IMG/VR virus record: IMGVR_UViG_3300032322_002570
Span: 1 to 64,000 of that record
Strand: one strand, 5' to 3'
DNA from: a virus
Length of the DNA: 64,000 bases
This document shows, piece after piece, positions 55,674-63,935 of this stretch (positions are counted from its first letter, which is position 1; the number at the start of each line of letters is the position of its first letter). The position numbers were made by a program, and so were the translations under genes. The notes beneath the pieces were generated by a model. It had not been told where the DNA came from, did not search any database, and saw only the letters and a list, made by a program, of their open reading frames with translations.

Positions 55674-55973
55674 ATGGAGCATCCGTTCGCCGGGATGGTC
55701 ATCAGGTTTGTCTTGGTGGTCTATACCGTGACTATCGCAACCTCGGTGTACGACGTAGTGCGTTGTAGCGCAACTGCATCTAACGCATGTATTGCAGAAC
55801 GTGCTGCGCTGATTGAGGTGTCGAACCAGGTGCCGATGGTGCTATTCGCCTGGCTGGCTGATTCGCCGCTGAGCGGTAGAGGATCAGAAAAGAAACCGAC
55901 CGAGAGGAAGGTGCCGGTACCCAGAAAAAAGCAGGACGACGACCCCCGAAACAATCCGGAGCCGATGGGATGA
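55674..55973 (+). CDS. Membrane protein, possible holin, 99 aa
   Basis: Two hydrophobic segments (MVIRFVLVVYTVTIATSVYD, VPMVLFAWLADSPL) and a basic tail. Position just before the lysis genes suggests a holin or spanin-type role. Ends in an overlap with the next gene. Confidence 0.5.
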   Translation: MEHPFAGMVIRFVLVVYTVTIATSVYDVVRCSATASNACIAERAALIEVSNQVPMVLFAWLADSPLSGRGSEKKPTERKVPVPRKKQDDDPRNNPEPMG

Positions 55974-56281
55974 TGATCATGCCTTCCAAGTTTTTCAGGC
56001 TTACGACTTTTTCGCGTCCGGCGAAAAAGCTTGTGCGGAAAATCAGCGGACTGCTTCAGTCGGAGGAAGCAGCACTTAGACCATACCTGCCTGGCATCTT
56101 TCAGTACATCGATCGCTCGATGCCAGGCATGCTGACTAATGCCGACGGCTATGAAGTCTACGAGCTCATTGCTCGCGGCATTCAGCGCGAAACCGGTCGC
56201 CGCGCAAAAGCGTCAGAGGTGCGAATCGTCACAAGACTGTACGACCCAATCGTCGCCGCCGCAAAGGTGTTCATCCAATGA
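55970..56281 (+). CDS. Hypothetical protein, 103 aa
   Basis: FFRLTTFSRPAKKLVRKISG, FQYIDRSMPGMLTNADGYEV, YELIARGIQRETGRRAKASE and RLYDPIVAAAKVFI: basic and helical. 4-nt overlaps on both sides. Role unknown. Confidence 0.55.
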   Translation: MMIMPSKFFRLTTFSRPAKKLVRKISGLLQSEEAALRPYLPGIFQYIDRSMPGMLTNADGYEVYELIARGIQRETGRRAKASEVRIVTRLYDPIVAAAKVFIQ

Positions 56282-56694
56282 GCGAGGGACTGACCAGGGA
56301 AGAGGTATCCAGGATTGACGCGGCCGACCTGTACCACAGATTGGGCAAGCTCGAGGGCCTGATTGAGCTCAACAGCAAGACTCACCTGGCAACGCAGGAG
56401 CAGCTCCAGGTGCTCGCGAGCGCACTGTCGACCCTGCAGGCAAAGCAATCAAGCCTAGAGGCAGCAATGGACTCCAACCGCGCGGTATCGAGCGCCGGCT
56501 ACGAAGGCCTGAAATCGATAGTCATTCCAATCGCGGCGATCATCGTCACATACATCGTCGCTCGCGGCACAACGCCGCCATGCCAAAACCACAGCAATCC
56601 AAGGATTGCTCCCACACTACCCAGGGTGACTCCAATTGTTGACTGGAGACCAAGTAGCGGAACTTGCCCTGAAGTACGGCGCAAGATGGCCTGA
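56278..56694 (+). CDS. XhlA-like lysis accessory protein, 138 aa
   Basis: Coiled-coil N-terminal part (YHRLGKLEGLIELNSKTHLA, LQVLASALSTLQAKQSSLEA) and one membrane span (KSIVIPIAAIIVTYIVARG), the XhlA/haemolysin-like layout found next to endolysins. The last ~30 residues overlap the endolysin gene and look less conserved. Confidence 0.6.
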   Translation: MSEGLTREEVSRIDAADLYHRLGKLEGLIELNSKTHLATQEQLQVLASALSTLQAKQSSLEAAMDSNRAVSSAGYEGLKSIVIPIAAIIVTYIVARGTTPPCQNHSNPRIAPTLPRVTPIVDWRPSSGTCPEVRRKMA

Positions 56695-57709
56695 GCTCGT
56701 AAGGGCCCAGTGGCAGGTCGAGTCCGGTGGGGGCAAGTATCTTGCTGCGCGAAACAATCTGTTTGGGCTCAAGAGTTCAACAGGAACTCCTGCGGAAACA
56801 ACCGAGTACGAGAACGGCGTTCCGATTACAATCACAGACAATTTCAAGGAATTCGAGTCGCAGGAAGAGTGCATACGCTACCTGGTTGAAAAGTGGTATA
56901 AGGACTACAAGGGGTATAAGGGCGTTAATAATGCGGCAAGTGCAGAAGATGCAGCGAGGATGCTCCAGTCGGAAGGATATGCTACGGACCCAGACTATGC
57001 CAGCAAGCTGATCAAGGCAATGCCCGCTGCACAAACTCGCGCAAGCCTATACAATGCCGTCCTGCACTTTGAAGGACTGCCGCATCAGATTGACGCGCTC
57101 AAAAAGCTTGACGCTTCGCTGACACCGCAACAAGCCGAGGAATTCACCAGGAATTGGCGCAAGCAGGTCAGACCAAAGTTTCCGCTGGCGGTGCCTTACT
57201 TCTACCAGTCAGACAGCAAGACGGGACAGGGCCAGCGGATGTGTCAGGCCAGCGCTATTGCATCCAGGGTGAAACGCATTGCTCCGGATATAATCAAGGA
57301 CGACGACGACTATCTCAAGGTTGTCAATCGCTTCGGCGACACCGTGTCTCAGCAGGCGCACCAGGCGGCGCTTGCACATCTTGGGCTGAAGGCTGAATTC
57401 AGGACCAATGGCAGTGAAAAGCTTCTACTGAGCCTGCTGGACGATCTTGTAGACGTGCCCATCGGCGTACTGCACAAGGGGCATGTTTCCAATCCTGTCG
57501 GCGGCGGGCATTGGATCGACGTGATTGGCTACGACTCTAAGTACTTCCACGTGCATGATCCATTCGGCGAGATGGACGTCGTGAATGGCGGTTATGTGAA
57601 GACAGGGCCAACTGACGGGAAGAACCAGCGCTACACGCGCAAGAACCTGTTGAAGCGCTGGTTGATCAGTTCAAATTCGGATGGCTGGTTGTGGATCATT
57701 CGCAAGTAA
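56636..57709 (+). CDS. Endolysin: glucosaminidase plus C39-like peptidase, 357 aa
   Basis: N-terminal glucosaminidase-type domain with the catalytic Glu in RAQWQVESGGGKYLAARNNL; C-terminal papain-like C39-type domain with Cys in GQRMCQASAIAS (~203), His in GGGHWIDVIGYD (~291) and Asp in VHDPFGEMD. The two activities would cut glycan strands and peptide cross-links. Starts at TTG (56636), 59 nt inside the previous gene; there is an upstream stop, so no earlier start exists. No signal peptide: holin-dependent. Confidence 0.85.
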   Translation: MLTGDQVAELALKYGARWPELVRAQWQVESGGGKYLAARNNLFGLKSSTGTPAETTEYENGVPITITDNFKEFESQEECIRYLVEKWYKDYKGYKGVNNAASAEDAARMLQSEGYATDPDYASKLIKAMPAAQTRASLYNAVLHFEGLPHQIDALKKLDASLTPQQAEEFTRNWRKQVRPKFPLAVPYFYQSDSKTGQGQRMCQASAIASRVKRIAPDIIKDDDDYLKVVNRFGDTVSQQAHQAALAHLGLKAEFRTNGSEKLLLSLLDDLVDVPIGVLHKGHVSNPVGGGHWIDVIGYDSKYFHVHDPFGEMDVVNGGYVKTGPTDGKNQRYTRKNLLKRWLISSNSDGWLWIIRK

Positions 57710-57951
57710 TCCTGTGGTTTCTGCCTGGGTACATGTTTGACGGCCATAGGATCGTCAGCACTGGCGTAGCGCTGCCCGCGACTCAGCATATCAATCCCAA
57801 GACTGGACGCCTCATGTACTACGTCCGCCCTTTGTTCGAAGGTGGCGCCGGAGTCGGACTCTACGTCAGCCACGACGGTCTGGTGAAGGCCCTGGGCGGC
57901 TATACGGACGCCTCTTCGCCGCCGGACTCCTCATCCTCACCAGCGTCATAG
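57691..57951 (+). CDS. Hypothetical protein after the endolysin, 86 aa
   Basis: HINPKTGRLMYYVRPLFEGG then GLYVSHDGLVKALGGY: small beta protein with a Ser/Pro tail. GTG start overlapping the endolysin by 19 nt, or ATG at 57733. Its end overlaps a minus-strand gene by 52 nt (convergent). Confidence 0.5.
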   Translation: MDHSQVILWFLPGYMFDGHRIVSTGVALPATQHINPKTGRLMYYVRPLFEGGAGVGLYVSHDGLVKALGGYTDASSPPDSSSSPAS

Positions 57952-58352
57952 GACAGACCTGGGATGCTCTCCACGACGCCGCGTAGGTAGGCGTGCACCC
58001 GGGCCGGCTCCCAGCCGTGCTGGTTTACCAGGACCATCCCGATCTGGTTCAGGGCCACCGTGTGGCCGACCGTCCAGAGGCGACGCTGGATGGCGTCGTC
58101 CCTGATAACGGAGGCCTGCTGGATCACGCCGAGTTCCGACAGGTCTTGGCTCTGCTCGGCAAGCAATCGCGAGTGTTCAGCCCTCTCTCGATCCAGGGCG
58201 AACATCAGCCACTTGGCAAACGCCTGGATGCCAGCAATTAGCGCACCGAAGAAGAGTGACGTGACTGCAGAGACCGCGCGATGCAGCATGATCAGCAGCA
58301 GGATCAACGACCCAAAGATCGATCCGACGGCCCTGAACAGAAAAGCTCTCAA
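57900..58352 (-). CDS. Membrane protein after the helicase, 150 aa, TTG start
   Basis: RAFLFRAVGSIFGSLILLLI, MLHRAVSAVTSLFFGALIAG: two membrane helices, then a soluble helical part. TTG has AGGAGG at nine bases and overlaps the helicase stop by TTGA. Role unknown; last gene of the replication operon. Confidence 0.65.
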   Translation of the reverse strand: MRAFLFRAVGSIFGSLILLLIMLHRAVSAVTSLFFGALIAGIQAFAKWLMFALDRERAEHSRLLAEQSQDLSELGVIQQASVIRDDAIQRRLWTVGHTVALNQIGMVLVNQHGWEPARVHAYLRGVVESIPGLSYDAGEDEESGGEEASV

Positions 58353-60133
58353 TTCAACAGCCTCCTGGCCTTCACAACGGCGGGATGATTGATGGTATCG
58401 TCGCCCTTGAGGGTGCACGTGTTGTAGTCGATCTGGATGATCGAACGGTCCACGCTTCCGCCTCTGACGGGTCTCATGGTAGGGTTCCCGCTGGCGTCGC
58501 TACCCCAGATTATCTGGCCCTCCCTGACCTTATCGTGCCAGATTTCTATCATGTTTTCGGACGGTTCTCCGCCCTGTACTGGGCGCTTCCTGCACAGCCA
58601 GACGCAGTGCGCATTATGCGCAAGCACGTCGGTGCCTCTGATCTGTGACTGCGTTGGTGGCGGTGGCTCTTGTCCTTTTGCCCAGTACGTGGCATCATCC
58701 AGCTTTTCCCTATTCATTTGGCAGGTCAGGATCAGGTCGACGGCTAATTCTTTGCAGACAGCGTCCAGGATCTCGGCGCGCTCTGACAGCATCGCCGTCT
58801 CGTCCCTCGGGGCGCCCTTGTGTCGCTTGATCGCATGGAAGTGGTCGATGACGACCACACGCAGCTCTGGACGACGTGCCTTGATCACCCTGATCGACTG
58901 TGCTATGGCATGTGCGCACGGCTTCTGAGGCGCCTCCGTCAGAAGCCGGCCACCGGACGCCTTCATCTCTTCAGCCATCGCCATGAGTACCCTCTCGAGG
59001 CCGGGCTTCGGCAGCAGCCTGTGGTAGATCAGTTCGGTTGCATCCACGTAGCCAATACCGTCAGAAGCGTTGGACCAGTGGACGCCGGAAACTCCAACCG
59101 TCTTCCTGACCAGCGATGCAAACAGGCGTGCCTCCGTCGCCTCTCTTTCGAGCTCGGCGGAGATGAAGGCGACCGTCGCGCCACCAAGGACGATCGATGT
59201 GGCAGCGTGCGAGGCCAGGGCCGTCTTGCCGACTGCGGGCCTAGCAGCCAGCAGCAGCATGCGATACTTGTGCTGCGCAGGGCCGTGCGGCATGACGCCT
59301 CCACCGCAGTCCAGGTCCATCGCGTAGACGCCAGTAGAGATGGGGCGCTGGGGTTTACGTTCTTTCATAATCGAATCGATCCAGTTATCGGCACCGTCGA
59401 CCGGTTGGCCGACGATGGAGTCGATCGCGTCAACGAAGCGACCTTGGGAGCCGATCGTGCCGCGAACAATCCCAAGGCACTCGGTTGAACGGTGCTGTAG
59501 AAACTCCAGCGCGTCCTCAAGTTTGGACTCGGCGCGAATGTTTTGCTTGGCGACGTGCAGCGTATCCAGGTACAGGGCCCTGACGCGAAAGCGCTTCAGC
59601 ACGTCGAGCGCGGTGTCCCACTCGGTGTCCGGGTCGCCATAGGACTCCATCAGGGATGGGTCTGCCAGTTCGTGGATGGCCTGGCTGAAGTCCGTGACAG
59701 GGACGATCCTGGAGGCCTCCTGGCGCATCGTGTACGCCACCGCCAGGGAGTCTCTGGAGATCACGCTGGTGTCCGACTGGCCGATGAAGACCATGTCTAT
59801 CTCGTGGGCGATGGCTCTAAATCTTGCGTCGCTCCACAGGACGGGCGGTACTGACTGGTCGAGCATCACGCCGAAGGCGGATCTAAGGGCAGCCCAGAGC
59901 TCACGGGCACGCGCCGAGGAGGACGCCAAGACGCGGGACAGGACGATCGCCTCCTGCGGCGTCGTGTCTTCGCGCTCCTGGACGCTGCTGGGTTGTAGCT
60001 TGTCGACAATCCTGGCAACCTCCATCGCCGACAGGTGGCCGCCGTCGGAGGTTGATCTCAGGCCGTGTTCCGTCTGCTCCAGCAGCCCAAGCTCGATAGC
60101 CTTCTGGATGTAGTACGGAAGTTCTTCACTCAT
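58349..60133 (-). CDS. Replicative DNA helicase, DnaB-like, 594 aa
   Basis: RecA-type core: Walker A LLAARPAVGKTALASHAATS near residue 300, FISAELEREATEARLFASLV, Walker B LRVVVIDHFHAIKRHKG, and TCQMNREKLDDATYWAKG with the arginine-finger region later. Long N-terminal domain. Unwinds DNA ahead of phage replication; works with the primase. Confidence 0.88.
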   Translation of the reverse strand: MSEELPYYIQKAIELGLLEQTEHGLRSTSDGGHLSAMEVARIVDKLQPSSVQEREDTTPQEAIVLSRVLASSSARARELWAALRSAFGVMLDQSVPPVLWSDARFRAIAHEIDMVFIGQSDTSVISRDSLAVAYTMRQEASRIVPVTDFSQAIHELADPSLMESYGDPDTEWDTALDVLKRFRVRALYLDTLHVAKQNIRAESKLEDALEFLQHRSTECLGIVRGTIGSQGRFVDAIDSIVGQPVDGADNWIDSIMKERKPQRPISTGVYAMDLDCGGGVMPHGPAQHKYRMLLLAARPAVGKTALASHAATSIVLGGATVAFISAELEREATEARLFASLVRKTVGVSGVHWSNASDGIGYVDATELIYHRLLPKPGLERVLMAMAEEMKASGGRLLTEAPQKPCAHAIAQSIRVIKARRPELRVVVIDHFHAIKRHKGAPRDETAMLSERAEILDAVCKELAVDLILTCQMNREKLDDATYWAKGQEPPPPTQSQIRGTDVLAHNAHCVWLCRKRPVQGGEPSENMIEIWHDKVREGQIIWGSDASGNPTMRPVRGGSVDRSIIQIDYNTCTLKGDDTINHPAVVKARRLLN

Positions 60134-61098
60134 CGCGCTCGTCCTCTTGCGTTGTCGTCGTCGTAGGCGGGAGCCGGAGGGTCAACTTCCGGGTTCAGCG
60201 TCGGGTCGGGCCAGGCACAGTTGGGGACCTGTGGGAAGCGGCGCCGGAGGCGTTGGGGGTCGAACCCGGCGTCCAGCACGGCCTGGCAAGCGTTGACGAC
60301 GCGAAGCTTGTGGCCCTGTCTCACGGCACCGAGGTCGAACGCCTGAGCATAGGCGAACTGGGCTGCGATGTACTCACTGATCACGGGGCGCAGGTGGCCA
60401 GGGTAGACCGTGTGCTTCAGCCTTGGGGCGGCACGCTCTGGCTTCGAGCCCGAGGCGGCGCCCTTCTCGTACAGGCTCAAGACGTTGGCCCGCTTGCGGT
60501 CGGTCGGACGGTTCAGGCCTGTGATCGACGCCAGGGTCTTGTTGCTGTTCTGCTCAAGCCAGAACTCGGACGACTCGACGCCAACCGCTATCCCCTGGAA
60601 GAAACGCTCGTAGTCGTAGGGCTCCAGCCCAAGGTCGCTCATGTGACTGTTCACCGCTTTCGCCAGGCTATCCGGCACGACCCGGAGGCTCGAGTAGCCC
60701 AGGGGCTTCAGGCGGTTCCAGGCATCAGCAAGCTCCGCCTTCGGGTCCCTTCCGGAGGTCAGCAGTGGCGCCGACACAGCCAGGCTGCTCTCGAGGTTGA
60801 ACCGCAGGAACTTAGCGGCCCTGGTGAGCGGCTGGAGCTCGATCCTGGTGGCGGAGATCATCCTGACCAGCCCCAGGTCTCTCAGGTCGCGCATGGCGGC
60901 CTGGCGTGAGTTCCGGTGCAGCCCAACCAGGGCGTCAAGCTCGGCGCCGCCATGAAGCTCGTCGGTCCCCAGCAGGATCAGCGAGATCAGTAGGAGCTTC
61001 GGGACAGGCCTGAGGTCCGGGCAGTAGGCGACCAGGCGCATGATCGCGTTGTCCGGTTCGTGGTGCCAGTCGACGGCGCGACAGACGCTGAAGGGCAT
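60130..61098 (-). CDS. Replication-initiator-like protein, 322 aa
   Basis: KLLLISLILLGTDELHGGAE, LDALVGLHRNSRQAAMRDLR, DLGLVRMISATRIELQPL read as a winged-helix domain; the C-terminus (VVNACQAVLDAGFDPQRLRR) is helical. Located just ahead of the helicase and beside the AT-rich island, so an initiator or helicase-loader role is likely but inferred. ATGA overlap with the helicase; a TGCTATGGT box lies 21 nt ahead. Confidence 0.55.
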   Translation of the reverse strand: MPFSVCRAVDWHHEPDNAIMRLVAYCPDLRPVPKLLLISLILLGTDELHGGAELDALVGLHRNSRQAAMRDLRDLGLVRMISATRIELQPLTRAAKFLRFNLESSLAVSAPLLTSGRDPKAELADAWNRLKPLGYSSLRVVPDSLAKAVNSHMSDLGLEPYDYERFFQGIAVGVESSEFWLEQNSNKTLASITGLNRPTDRKRANVLSLYEKGAASGSKPERAAPRLKHTVYPGHLRPVISEYIAAQFAYAQAFDLGAVRQGHKLRVVNACQAVLDAGFDPQRLRRRFPQVPNCAWPDPTLNPEVDPPAPAYDDDNARGRAR

Positions 61099-61118
61099 GG
61101 GGGCTCGGCGAGGACTGA

Positions 61119-61127
61119 ACCATAGCA
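61119..61127 (-). promoter_or_regulatory. Extended -10 promoter box TGCTATGGT
   Basis: 21 nt ahead of the replication-protein gene. Confidence 0.45.
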
Positions 61128-61151
61128 CCTAAACGCACCCTGGCGGTCGGC

Positions 61152-61196
61152 GGGTCGTCAGTGGGACGGTTTACAGGGTGTCTGCCGGGTCGTCAG
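61152..61196. repeat. Direct repeat GGGTCGTCAG x2
   Basis: Two exact copies (61152-61161, 61187-61196) beside the replication gene. Possible binding site for the initiator; too few copies to call a classic iteron array. Confidence 0.45.
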
Positions 61197-61360
61197 AAAG
61201 AGGGGTGTGTCTTGGGACATTAAGAATGTATTCGGGAGAACTACTACCTAGAAGAACTACTACCCTTAGATAACCTATAAGGGAACTATACACTTTTAGA
61301 CAATAATACCCTATAACGCAGTAATATACTCTTCTTATCTTCTAATGTTTCTTATATCCT
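61197..61360. other. AT-rich control region, no gene seen
   Basis: AT-rich sequence with TACCCT and CCTATAAGGG half-sites and the string AATAATACCCT shared with the 13.5-kb region. Flanked by divergent operons (replication leftward, exonuclease rightward). Candidate second origin or operator region. Confidence 0.5.
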
Positions 61361-61543
61361 GAATACTACTAAGAACAACTGCACTTATGAAACCCTCGAA
61401 AAACGCATCAGAACCATTGCGCCGCAATGGGTTTACCCAGGTCGAAAAAGGGTCAGCAAATGTGCTGGAGCACATATTTTGTGCAGTTTTCACCTGGCTG
61501 CAATGGCTTTCTGGTGGCCAGTGTTCATCGCTATACCGTTTGG
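61361..61543 (+). promoter_or_regulatory. Conserved ~183-nt leader element, copy B
   Basis: Plus-strand counterpart of copy A. Hairpin CCATTGC-GCC-GCAATGG at 61414-61430 (the third pair is A-T here, C-G in copy A, a compensating change), identical 32-nt block at 61455-61486 with dyad 61460-61475, and CGCTATAC/GTTTGG at equal spacing. It ends 12 bases before the first gene of the rightward operon. Confidence 0.75.
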
Positions 61544-61555
61544 AGCCCGAAGCCC

Positions 61556-61807
61556 ATGATTGGTGAAGAGCAGTTCCGCGAGGACTACGAGGAGATTGGC
61601 CGCAGCCTGTGCGGCGCTTTCGAGGACAAGGCCATGACCTGGACTCAGATCTGCGACATCACTGCCGCACTGGGACACCAGCCCGGGGACACTCAGCTCT
61701 GGCTGCGCTACTACCGCGCCGAGCAGAAGGGTGAGCCATTGCCATCGCTGAGCCGCAATCCGGAGAGGCGTCGGCGCCGCGCGCGCAAGAAAGCCGCCGG
61801 GTCGTGA
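61556..61807 (+). CDS. Hypothetical basic-tailed protein, 83 aa
   Basis: IGEEQFREDYEEIGRSLCGA, AMTWTQICDITAALGHQPGD, WLRYYRAEQKGEPL, then an Arg-rich end (RRRRRARKKAAG). Possibly DNA-binding. The longer upstream frame overlaps the leader element and is not used. First gene of the rightward operon. Confidence 0.6.
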   Translation: MIGEEQFREDYEEIGRSLCGAFEDKAMTWTQICDITAALGHQPGDTQLWLRYYRAEQKGEPLPSLSRNPERRRRRARKKAAGS

Positions 61808-61834
61808 TACATTGGGCGGGAGTGCGCTGCTGCC

Positions 61835-62560
61835 TTGGACCTGAAAACCGTCCTGATCCTGGACACGGAAACGACTGGCCTGTCGCCGGAGGACTCACAG
61901 GTCATCGAGGTCGGCGCCATCCTGTTCGAGGTGCAGGACCATCGCTCCACGTTGGCTCAGGTCTCGTTCCTGCTGCCGTGCCTGAGCAACCCGGTCGAGA
62001 GCATCAACAAGATTCCGCAGGGCCTGACCCAGAAGGGGCTCATGGTCCAGGACAAGGCCCAGGCGCTGTTCCTCGAGATGGCTGAGCGCTGCGACGCCTA
62101 CGTTGCGCACAACGCGGCCTTCGACCGGAAGTGGTTCGACATCGTCGGGGAGAACAAGCAGCCTGACATCTACGCGCAAGTGTCGCTGCCAGACAGGCCC
62201 TGGATCTGTTCGATGGAGGACATCCCATGGCCGAAAGAACTCGGCTTGAAGCCCAGGCCCGGGCTGAAGGATGTCGCCCTGGCACACGAGGTCCCGGTAT
62301 GGGCAGCACACCGGGCGCTGACCGACTGCATCTACCTGGCCCAGGTCTTCGAACGACGCGGCGACGTCCGGGAGCTCCTCACACGGGCACTCGAGCCGAG
62401 GTTCCTGTACAAGGCCCTGGTGTCCTATGACGACCGTCAACTCGCCAAGGATGCTGGCTTCCAGTGGAACGAACCGGTGCCCAAGGCGTGGACGCGACGC
62501 TTGACAGAAGCCGAAGCCGCTGTGCTACCATTCCGTGTGCAACAGGTGGGGCGCACCTGA
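61835..62560 (+). CDS. DnaQ-like 3'-5' exonuclease, 241 aa, TTG start
   Basis: Exo I DLKTVLILDTETTGLSPEDS (DxE), Exo II region AHNAAFDRKWFDIVG, Exo III HRALTDCIYLAQVF (H/Y and D). Proofreading-type or nucleotide-recycling exonuclease. The only in-frame start is TTG, with GGGAG upstream. Its 3' end bears a promoter box for the next gene. Confidence 0.8.
   Translation: MDLKTVLILDTETTGLSPEDSQVIEVGAILFEVQDHRSTLAQVSFLLPCLSNPVESINKIPQGLTQKGLMVQDKAQALFLEMAERCDAYVAHNAAFDRKWFDIVGENKQPDIYAQVSLPDRPWICSMEDIPWPKELGLKPRPGLKDVALAHEVPVWAAHRALTDCIYLAQVFERRGDVRELLTRALEPRFLYKALVSYDDRQLAKDAGFQWNEPVPKAWTRRLTEAEAAVLPFRVQQVGRT
62523..62531 (+). promoter_or_regulatory. Extended -10 promoter box TGCTACCAT
   Basis: 48 nt before the next plus-strand gene; the same motif as on the minus strand. 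Confidence 0.4.
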
Positions 62561-62579
62561 TCCAGCCGCGAAAAATTCA

Positions 62580-63395
62580 ATGACGCTTTTCTCCCACGAA
62601 CATGAAGACCCAGAGCCGCAGTACCTGGTAAAAGGCGTCGAGCGGCGACAGGGGGCTGACCCAGTCGCCACTAGTGCGCCCGTGCCGCCAGACGAACCTT
62701 ATGGACGAGAGGCTTCCATGATATTTATGCAAAAGATAAAAATCAATGCCGCCACCCCCAGCGCACCCGTGCCGCCGGATGAGTTGATTGACCAGTGGGA
62801 ACAAGAATACGCATGCCTGCCGTATTCACCAGATTTCCCATGCAGTACTTCCCATAAATACATCGCCAAGAAAACTGCCGACTGGGGCTATCAACAAGCC
62901 CTACCCGAGCGGCAGGAGTTGACGGAACTGCTGACAAACCTTGTGCAATCACTGGATGATCTGATCACCAGCTCGGACGGTGTAGCCGGACTGCACTTAA
63001 ACGGCAACATCGCTCACTGGGAAAGCCTGCTTGAAGGTGGCAGGTTTGAGGGCTGGTTACTCGCCTTGTACCAAGCCCGCGCTTGGGCCGAGCGACTCGT
63101 GGAAAGTCAAGAAACCCTGCCCACGCGGGAGAATTTGAATTGGGACAAGCTCAACGATCCTGATGCGTTTAATAAGCTGCCCGCAAAGCAACTTGGGCCA
63201 CATAACTCAGTTGTTAGAGATCCGCTTGAGATTGAAGTTTACTGCGGAAAGGCTCATGTGTTTTTCGAAGATCACACAATCGAGGACATTGTGAGATACG
63301 CAATTAAATGTGGTGGAATTGATGATGTTGAGTATATGGTTCGTGAAGCCCGCGCTTGGGTTGAGCGGCTCAGTGGAGGTGGTAGCGATGGCTGA
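62580..63395 (+). CDS. Early hypothetical protein with internal repeats, 271 aa
   Basis: Two copies of SAPVPPDE with related flanks, and two related ends (LYQARAWAERL, VREARAWVERL), so the protein grew by internal duplication. An EYACLPYSPDFPCSTSHKYI segment lies in the middle. Function unknown. Confidence 0.55.
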   Translation: MTLFSHEHEDPEPQYLVKGVERRQGADPVATSAPVPPDEPYGREASMIFMQKIKINAATPSAPVPPDELIDQWEQEYACLPYSPDFPCSTSHKYIAKKTADWGYQQALPERQELTELLTNLVQSLDDLITSSDGVAGLHLNGNIAHWESLLEGGRFEGWLLALYQARAWAERLVESQETLPTRENLNWDKLNDPDAFNKLPAKQLGPHNSVVRDPLEIEVYCGKAHVFFEDHTIEDIVRYAIKCGGIDDVEYMVREARAWVERLSGGGSDG

Positions 63396-63621
63396 CCGCA
63401 AACCTTTGTGGGAGGTGATGCACGACGCTTTTTTAAGCGTAGGCCTAACTGGCGAGAAGGGACGCAAGGGATTTGCCGCCGAACTCCGCGCCATTGCGGA
63501 CGAGGCGGTGCCGGAACATCTCTGTCAGGCAGACGACTCATGGGACGCGGCTGCCATTGCATACGGTGTAGTCCGTGATCGCCTGTTGGCTGCTGCTGAT
63601 GAAGCGGAGTGGCGACCTTGA
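63388..63621 (+). CDS. Hypothetical protein, 77 aa
   Basis: ADRKPLWEVMHDAFLSVGLT, GFAAELRAIADEAVP and SWDAAAIAYGVVRDRLL: helical. The ATG overlaps the preceding stop by 8 nt, as in the left arm. Confidence 0.6.
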   Translation: MADRKPLWEVMHDAFLSVGLTGEKGRKGFAAELRAIADEAVPEHLCQADDSWDAAAIAYGVVRDRLLAAADEAEWRP

Positions 63622-63636
63622 ACGCCTGCCGCAATC

Positions 63637-63645
63637 TGCTACAAT
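63637..63645 (+). promoter_or_regulatory. Extended -10 promoter box TGCTACAAT
   Basis: 30 nt before the next gene. Confidence 0.5.
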
Positions 63646-63674
63646 AAAGCCCATACCAAGGACAAACCCCACCA

Positions 63675-63935
63675 ATGGACGTTGCTAAAGGATGGATCGG
63701 GAAGAAGGTGCGGTCAAGCGATGGCCGCACTGGGAGCATCACGAAGGCGGTGCAGGTAATGTGGACGCTGGACCTGTACATCACAGCGGACGACGGATCC
63801 ACCGCTAAGACGACACTGAATGCCAGGGGCGGCGACTTTGGCGATCATTCTTGGCAGTGGTACTGCCCTGAGTTCTCTCATGGCCCTGCGTGGTTGCCAT
63901 TGACGGATCAGTCACCAGACGTGGAGTACGAGTGA
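63675..63935 (+). CDS. Hypothetical KOW-like beta protein, 86 aa
   Basis: KGWIGKKVRSSDGRTGSITK, TLDLYITADDGSTAKTTLNA, then an aromatic end. Strand pattern of a small beta barrel (KOW or SH3-like). Start follows a TGCTACAAT box. TGATG overlap with the next gene. Confidence 0.55.
   Translation: MDVAKGWIGKKVRSSDGRTGSITKAVQVMWTLDLYITADDGSTAKTTLNARGGDFGDHSWQWYCPEFSHGPAWLPLTDQSPDVEYE

Noticed and set aside
58820-59488. 222-aa plus-strand frame inside the helicase
   Set aside because: Antisense to a conserved ATPase core.
60253-60909. 218-aa plus-strand frame inside the replication protein
   Set aside because: Antisense shadow without promoter or coupling.
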